The notes beneath the pieces were generated by a model. The model was not told the DNA's origin, searched no databases, and saw only the letters and a program-made list of their open reading frames with translations. A program made the position numbers and the translations under genes. DNA of 64,000 nucleotides, taken from NCBI GenBank assembly GCA_037191015.1, contig JBBCKD010000032.1:1-64000 (forward strand), read 5' to 3'. The DNA comes from Ravibacter sp037191015 (GTDB lineage: Bacteria > Bacteroidota > Bacteroidia > Cytophagales > Spirosomataceae). Shown here piece after piece: positions 60,484-64,000 of this stretch (position 1 is its first letter; each line of letters starts with the position of its first letter).

Positions 60484-61374
60484 TTACTTTTTATTCTGGC
60501 CCTGGATGATTTCTATGTACTTTTGAAGCTCAGCGGCTCTTTCTGACGAAGTCTCCGGATACTTCATATCCATTTTTTTCATCTCCTCACCGATGATCTT
60601 CCCGACGATAAGTCGCATATTTTTTTTATCGTCAGCCGGGATAACATACCACGGGCTTTTTTTGGTGGCCGTCGCGTTGATACAATCCTCAAACGCCTTC
60701 TGGTAGTGGTCCCAGTAATCGCGCTCCCTAACGTCGCCTTCTTCAAATTTCCAGTTTTTCCCAGGATCCTTTATCCGCTCGATGAGCCTTTCGGCCTGCT
60801 CCTTTTTCGATATATTCAAAAAGAACTTCACTACCCGGATGCCGTTGCGATAGAGGTACTTTTCAAAATTCCGGATGTCTTTGTACCGGTTTTCCATCAC
60901 CTTGCCGACGTCGGCCTTCAGCTCATCGGGAAGCAGCTGCGTTTCCGTCAGTATCTCCGGGTGTACTTTCACTACCAGTACTTCCTCGTAGTAGCTCCGG
61001 TTGAAAATTGTGATCGTGCCCCGCTCGGGCAGCTTCCGTGTCGTCCGCCACAGGTAGTCATGCTCCAGCTCCAGAGAGGTCGGCCTCTTGAATGTTTCGA
61101 CCCTTATGCCGGCCGGGTTCACGCCCGAGAGCACGTGCCGGATCGTCCCGTCCTTACCCGCCGCATCCAGCGCCTGGAAGATCACCAGCAGCCCGTAACG
61201 GTTATGGGCGTACATCATATTCTGCATTTCATCGAGGTCCCTGATAGACCCGGCAAGCATTTCTTCGTATTCTTTTTTGTCGTCGTAGACATCCTTGATA
61301 CGGGTTGGCGCCTTTTTTATATCGAAGGGCTCCGTGCCGTTCACAAGGAAGGACTTTTGATTGTAATTTCCCAT
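60484..61374 (-). CDS. Polyphosphate kinase 2 family protein
   Basis: The protein has 296 residues. Walker A is VIFQALDAAGKDGTIRHVLS (about 65-84). The family marker FKRPTSLELEHDYLWRTTRK follows, and Walker B-like ITIFNRSYYEEVLVVKVHPE lies near 121-140. The lid region has DPGKNWKFEEGDVRERDYWD and a C-terminal YVIPADDKKNMRLIVGKIIG. PPK2 enzymes use polyphosphate to phosphorylate nucleotides, or the reverse; a single-domain protein of this length fits class I or III, and subclass is not certain. It is cytoplasmic. It is convergent with the coiled-coil gene and lies 29 nt after rdgB on the same strand. Confidence 0.93.
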   Translation of the reverse strand: MGNYNQKSFLVNGTEPFDIKKAPTRIKDVYDDKKEYEEMLAGSIRDLDEMQNMMYAHNRYGLLVIFQALDAAGKDGTIRHVLSGVNPAGIRVETFKRPTSLELEHDYLWRTTRKLPERGTITIFNRSYYEEVLVVKVHPEILTETQLLPDELKADVGKVMENRYKDIRNFEKYLYRNGIRVVKFFLNISKKEQAERLIERIKDPGKNWKFEEGDVRERDYWDHYQKAFEDCINATATKKSPWYVIPADDKKNMRLIVGKIIGEEMKKMDMKYPETSSERAAELQKYIEIIQGQNKK

Positions 61375-61403
61375 AATATCTGGTATTAGGTGTTAGGTGA
61401 TAG

Positions 61404-61982
61404 CTAATATCTGCTCTCCAGAAACTCTTTTAACCTGTTAAAAGCTTTAGCCCTGTGGCTGATTCCGGATTTTTCGTCCAGCGACATTTCCGCGAAAGTC
61501 CGGTCAGATCCCTCCGGCAGGAAAACAGGGTCATAGCCAAAGCCGTTTTCACCTTTTTCCTCAAAAATGATCCTGCCCGGCGCTCTTCCTTCAAAAACAT
61601 GCGTCTCACCGTCAATGATCAGCGTGATCACCGTGACGAAGTAAGCGCTGGTATCCAATCCTTCCAGGCGCTCCCAAACCAGGCGTATATTGGCCTTATC
61701 ATCTCTTTCCGGCCCTGCATAGCGGGCCGAACGCACCCCGGGTTCCCCGTTCAGCGCCGGGATGACCAACCCGCTGTCGTCCGCAAAATTATCCACTTTA
61801 AACCTCTCCCATATAAACCGGGCCTTCGCTTCCGAGTTTGCGGCAATAGTGTCGAAAGGTTCTTCAATCTCTTCAAAGCAACCGATCTCCTCCAGGGTAA
61901 GCAGTTTTACCTGGTTGCCCAGGATATTCTGGATTTCCTTCAGCTTATGAGCGTTATTGGTTGCAAAACATAAAGTACGCAT
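61404..61982 (-). CDS. rdgB: XTP/dITP diphosphatase (RdgB/HAM1)
   Basis: The protein has 192 residues. Signatures are LCFATNNAHKLKEIQNILGN at the start, FADDSGLVIPALNGEPGVRS near 66-85, and GENGFGYDPVFLPEGSDRTF with the C-terminal SHRAKAFNRLKEFL. It removes non-canonical purine triphosphates such as XTP and dITP to the monophosphate, keeping them out of DNA and RNA. It is cytoplasmic. It precedes the PPK2 gene by 29 nt on the same strand and is preceded by the terminator of the FKBP gene. Confidence 0.97.
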   Translation of the reverse strand: MRTLCFATNNAHKLKEIQNILGNQVKLLTLEEIGCFEEIEEPFDTIAANSEAKARFIWERFKVDNFADDSGLVIPALNGEPGVRSARYAGPERDDKANIRLVWERLEGLDTSAYFVTVITLIIDGETHVFEGRAPGRIIFEEKGENGFGYDPVFLPEGSDRTFAEMSLDEKSGISHRAKAFNRLKEFLESRY

Positions 61983-62023
61983 ACTTATCCGGGTTAAAAT
62001 TTTGTAAGCCCCTCCGGGAATAT

Positions 62024-62054
62024 AAAAAAATCCCCTGAACTTTCGCTCAGGGGA
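62024..62054 (-). terminator. Rho-independent terminator after the FKBP lipoprotein gene
   Basis: On the minus strand TCCCCTGA pairs with TCAGGGGA around an 8-nt loop and is followed by a run of seven T. It lies 19 nt after the FKBP stop codon. Confidence 0.9.
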
Positions 62055-62073
62055 CTGGTATGCAGTGTCAGAA

Positions 62074-62958
62074 CTATTTCTTTTCGGGAGCGGAGAAATC
62101 CACCAGTTCCAGGTCGAAACGCAGCACTGAATTCGGCGGGATAGGCCCGGAGCCGTCAGGTCCGTAAGCCAGGGCGGAAGGGATGATGAGAATCCCTTTC
62201 TCTCCTTTGGACATCCCCTGCAATCCTTCGTCCCAACCGGGTATCACCATCCCGGATCCCACGTTAAACTCGAGCGGTTTCCCGTCATGCTGCGGAAGCT
62301 GCGAGCCGTCAAAAACGGTACCGTCCAGCAGGGAACCTACGTAGTGGACGCTGACCTTATCGCCAACGGCAGGTTTTTTCCCGTCGCCGGGCCTGGTTAC
62401 GATATAATAAAGACCGGTTTCAGTGCGGGTCGCTTTCGCGGCAAGGCTGCTGTCAGCAAGATATTTTTTGATGAGCTCGTCCTGAACAGACTTCTGGGAT
62501 TCCATTTCGTCTACCCTGGCCTTCTGAAATTCCTCGGGAGTCTGGGCATTCAGCAGTTTCACCCTGAACATCAGGTCGGACCCCTTCTTGATAATAGGCG
62601 GAAGCGGCTGGTTCATCTTTGCAAACATGCTGTCGGCGTTTACATAGAAAGTCGCGCTGTCACCTACGGAAAGCATTCCCAGCCCCTCTTCGAAGCTCCC
62701 CTTGAACTCAGGCTGCTGGTACATCATCCTGATCGGGTTTTTACTTTTATAAGTATCGTTCAATACCGAGTCGTCGCTGTTTTTGAGAACGAGATGGAAG
62801 GAAACGACATCCCCCACTTTAACCTGGCGTTCTCCTTCCTTGTGGTCATGTATCTGGTATTTCAGGCCGCTATCGGTAATCTTGGTCTTATATCTGTCAC
62901 AACCCAGAAATGCCAGCGTCGTTAGCAGTAACGCGCAAGATGTAAATTTTGAAATCAT
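62074..62958 (-). CDS. FKBP-type peptidyl-prolyl isomerase lipoprotein with two FKBP-like domains
   Basis: The protein has 294 residues. The lipobox AFLGC puts the acylated Cys at residue 20. The first FKBP-like domain (about 40-138) begins HDHKEGERQVKVGDVVSFHL and lacks several usual active-site aromatics. A charged helical linker (EEFQKARVDEMESQKSVQDE) follows. The second domain (about 188-290) is a normal FKBP: VGDKVSVHYVGSLLDGTVFD, VIPGWDEGLQGMSKGEKGIL, IIPSALAYGPDGSGPIPPNS. It would speed proline isomerisation of proteins in the periplasm while tethered to a membrane. The gene stands 93 nt after the DHH phosphoesterase stop. Confidence 0.93.
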   Translation of the reverse strand: MISKFTSCALLLTTLAFLGCDRYKTKITDSGLKYQIHDHKEGERQVKVGDVVSFHLVLKNSDDSVLNDTYKSKNPIRMMYQQPEFKGSFEEGLGMLSVGDSATFYVNADSMFAKMNQPLPPIIKKGSDLMFRVKLLNAQTPEEFQKARVDEMESQKSVQDELIKKYLADSSLAAKATRTETGLYYIVTRPGDGKKPAVGDKVSVHYVGSLLDGTVFDGSQLPQHDGKPLEFNVGSGMVIPGWDEGLQGMSKGEKGILIIPSALAYGPDGSGPIPPNSVLRFDLELVDFSAPEKK

Positions 62959-63051
62959 TGGAAATAAATTATGAACTGTATTTTGATCAGGAAAACGGCC
63001 ACGAACTCTTATGATTGCCGGAAAACAGACTGGCCATGCCGATTTTCAAGG

Positions 63052-64000
63052 TTACTTGTTCACAGCCCGGAGCTGTTCCCGATAGTGCGGCAAAATTCCT
63101 AAAAATTTTTCAATTGTAGCTGATAAACTTAAATTACTTCTTCCGCCCGAAGCATTTTTATGACCTCCCCCGTCAAAATGTGCGTGTGCAAGCTCCCTTA
63201 CCGAGAAATCGTCTACCGATCGGAACGAAATTTTCACTTCATTGCTGCGCTCGATAAACAGCACCGTCATGACAACATCCTCTACCTGAAGCCCGAAGTT
63301 GACAATGCCGTCGGTATCCCCTATCGAAGAATGAAATGCTTCCAGGGTCTTGTGGGTCAAAACCATATAGGAGGTCCGGAACTCGGGAAGAACCGTAATA
63401 GTAGACAATGAATGCCCCAGCATCTGCAGTCGCGACAACGGGCTGTTGTCGAAAATCATCCGGTGTACTTTATCGGCCTGCACCCCGTATTTCATCAGGT
63501 CGGCCACTGCAAGGTGGACTTCACGGGTAGTATTGTTGTGCCGGAAAGAGCCCGTATCCGTCATAATACCCGCGTAGAGCCGCTCGGCTATAACCTCATC
63601 CATCAGTGACGCATCGCACTCGCATATGCAATAATAAACGATCTGAGCCGTAGCGGCAGCCGATACATCCGAAATAAGGAATGTAGCAAACGGCTCGGGA
63701 TCGAGATGATGATCGATTACCAATACAGGCGCTTTCGACCGGTTGATAAAAGCAGCCATGTCTTTCAACCGTCCCATAGCCGAAAAATCAAGACAGCAGA
63801 CCAGGTCCGCGGCATCGATTGCTTCCAGGCATAGAGGCCTCCCTGCTTTCCTGTCTTCAAAATTAAGGATATCGGAGCCTGTATCCAGCCAGGTAAGATT
63901 GCCGGGCACTTCCGTGGGACTAATCACCGTCACACTGTGGCCGATCTTCTTCAGGAATGCTGCCCAGCCCAGAGAAGACCCGATCGCATCTGCATCCGGA
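63052..64000 (-). CDS. DHH-family phosphoesterase (NrnA-like nanoRNase/pAp phosphatase), 5' end outside window
   Basis: The frame is open at the right edge, so the first residues are missing; 316 codons are present. The visible start reads PDADAIGSSLGWAAFLKKIG, the DHH-family metal motif I. Motifs follow in order: VCCLDFSAMGRLKDM with the Asp, VLVIDHHLDPEPFATFLISD with DHH, and GIMTDTGSFRHNNTTREVHL. The C-terminal DHHA1 domain has FDGGGHKNASGGRSNLSLSA with GGGH. NrnA-like enzymes remove the last nucleotides from short RNA and dephosphorylate pAp. They work in the cytoplasm. The family also includes other nucleases, so the exact activity is inferred. Confidence 0.92.
   Translation of the reverse strand, partial: PDADAIGSSLGWAAFLKKIGHSVTVISPTEVPGNLTWLDTGSDILNFEDRKAGRPLCLEAIDAADLVCCLDFSAMGRLKDMAAFINRSKAPVLVIDHHLDPEPFATFLISDVSAAATAQIVYYCICECDASLMDEVIAERLYAGIMTDTGSFRHNNTTREVHLAVADLMKYGVQADKVHRMIFDNSPLSRLQMLGHSLSTITVLPEFRTSYMVLTHKTLEAFHSSIGDTDGIVNFGLQVEDVVMTVLFIERSNEVKISFRSVDDFSVRELAHAHFDGGGHKNASGGRSNLSLSATIEKFLGILPHYREQLRAVNK

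Noticed and set aside
1..64000. CRISPR arrays, tRNA or rRNA genes, insertion sequences, prophage genes
   Set aside because: No array of spaced repeats, no cloverleaf-like segment with a recognisable tRNA 3' end, no transposase or phage family was found on either strand by reading. Absence was not tested by a dedicated search.

Overview
The window reads as chromosomal DNA of a Bacteroidota bacterium, most likely a Cytophagales/Spirosomaceae-type organism (Dyadobacter-like). The inference rests on the gene families: a TonB-dependent receptor with an N-terminal carboxypeptidase-regulatory domain, a PorT-like outer-membrane barrel, a TPR-type NarL kinase, a DUF4143 ATPase, a two-domain FKBP lipoprotein, and PriA and complex I subunits of Bacteroidota flavour. 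It also rests on several -7 boxes matching TANNTTTG, on weak use of Shine-Dalgarno sequences, and on signal peptides ending in A-Q. Species cannot be fixed from sequence alone. No rRNA, tRNA, CRISPR array, transposase or prophage was seen. The genes are dense, with many 4-nt ATGA overlaps.

Left part (1-8.5 kb): a secreted adhesin-like protein cut by the window edge, a NarL-type sensor kinase and response regulator pair, two overlapping glycosyltransferases, a secreted metallophosphoesterase and a bestrophin-like channel. From 8.5 to 16.3 kb lies the most distinctive module. A DeoR repressor is divergent from a tight operon coding for a polyol-permease-type MFS transporter, a D-2-hydroxyacid dehydrogenase, an LsrK-like FGGY kinase, a xylulokinase-like FGGY kinase, a histidine phosphatase and an exported glycerophosphodiester phosphodiesterase. 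It looks like an uptake and phosphorylation pathway for an unidentified polyol or small sugar. It has a repeated TTTCATTTG candidate operator. A 5'-decayed histidine kinase follows.

Middle part (17-40 kb): a TPR lipoprotein, a DUF1684 protein, a family 9 glycosyltransferase, a membrane-anchored coiled-coil protein, priA, pyk, a BASS-type transporter, mnmA with a glycosyltransferase, and purK-purE followed by a LysM protein and a Dabb protein. Next comes an efflux-like operon (membrane fusion lipoprotein, FtsX-type permease, ATPase, porin-like barrel). A DUF4143 ATPase then stands alone behind a perfect 26-bp inverted repeat, and is probably an acquired gene.

Right part (38.6-64 kb): a membrane-arm complex I operon in the order nuoK-L-M-N-H that runs into hemH and an FMN reductase, with a 22-bp tandem duplication at the nuoH/hemH junction. 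After it come a DnaQ-like exonuclease, a secreted fusion of an alpha/beta hydrolase with an SGNH hydrolase, several envelope proteins, a zinc-ribbon metallopeptidase, pgeF, an M20 amidohydrolase, and a quinone oxidoreductase overlapping a TonB receptor. The last genes are a YfcE-like phosphoesterase, a second copy of the coiled-coil family, PPK2, rdgB, an FKBP lipoprotein and the 3' part of a DHH phosphoesterase cut by the right edge. Many housekeeping genes are present, so this is core chromosome with small accessory islands.
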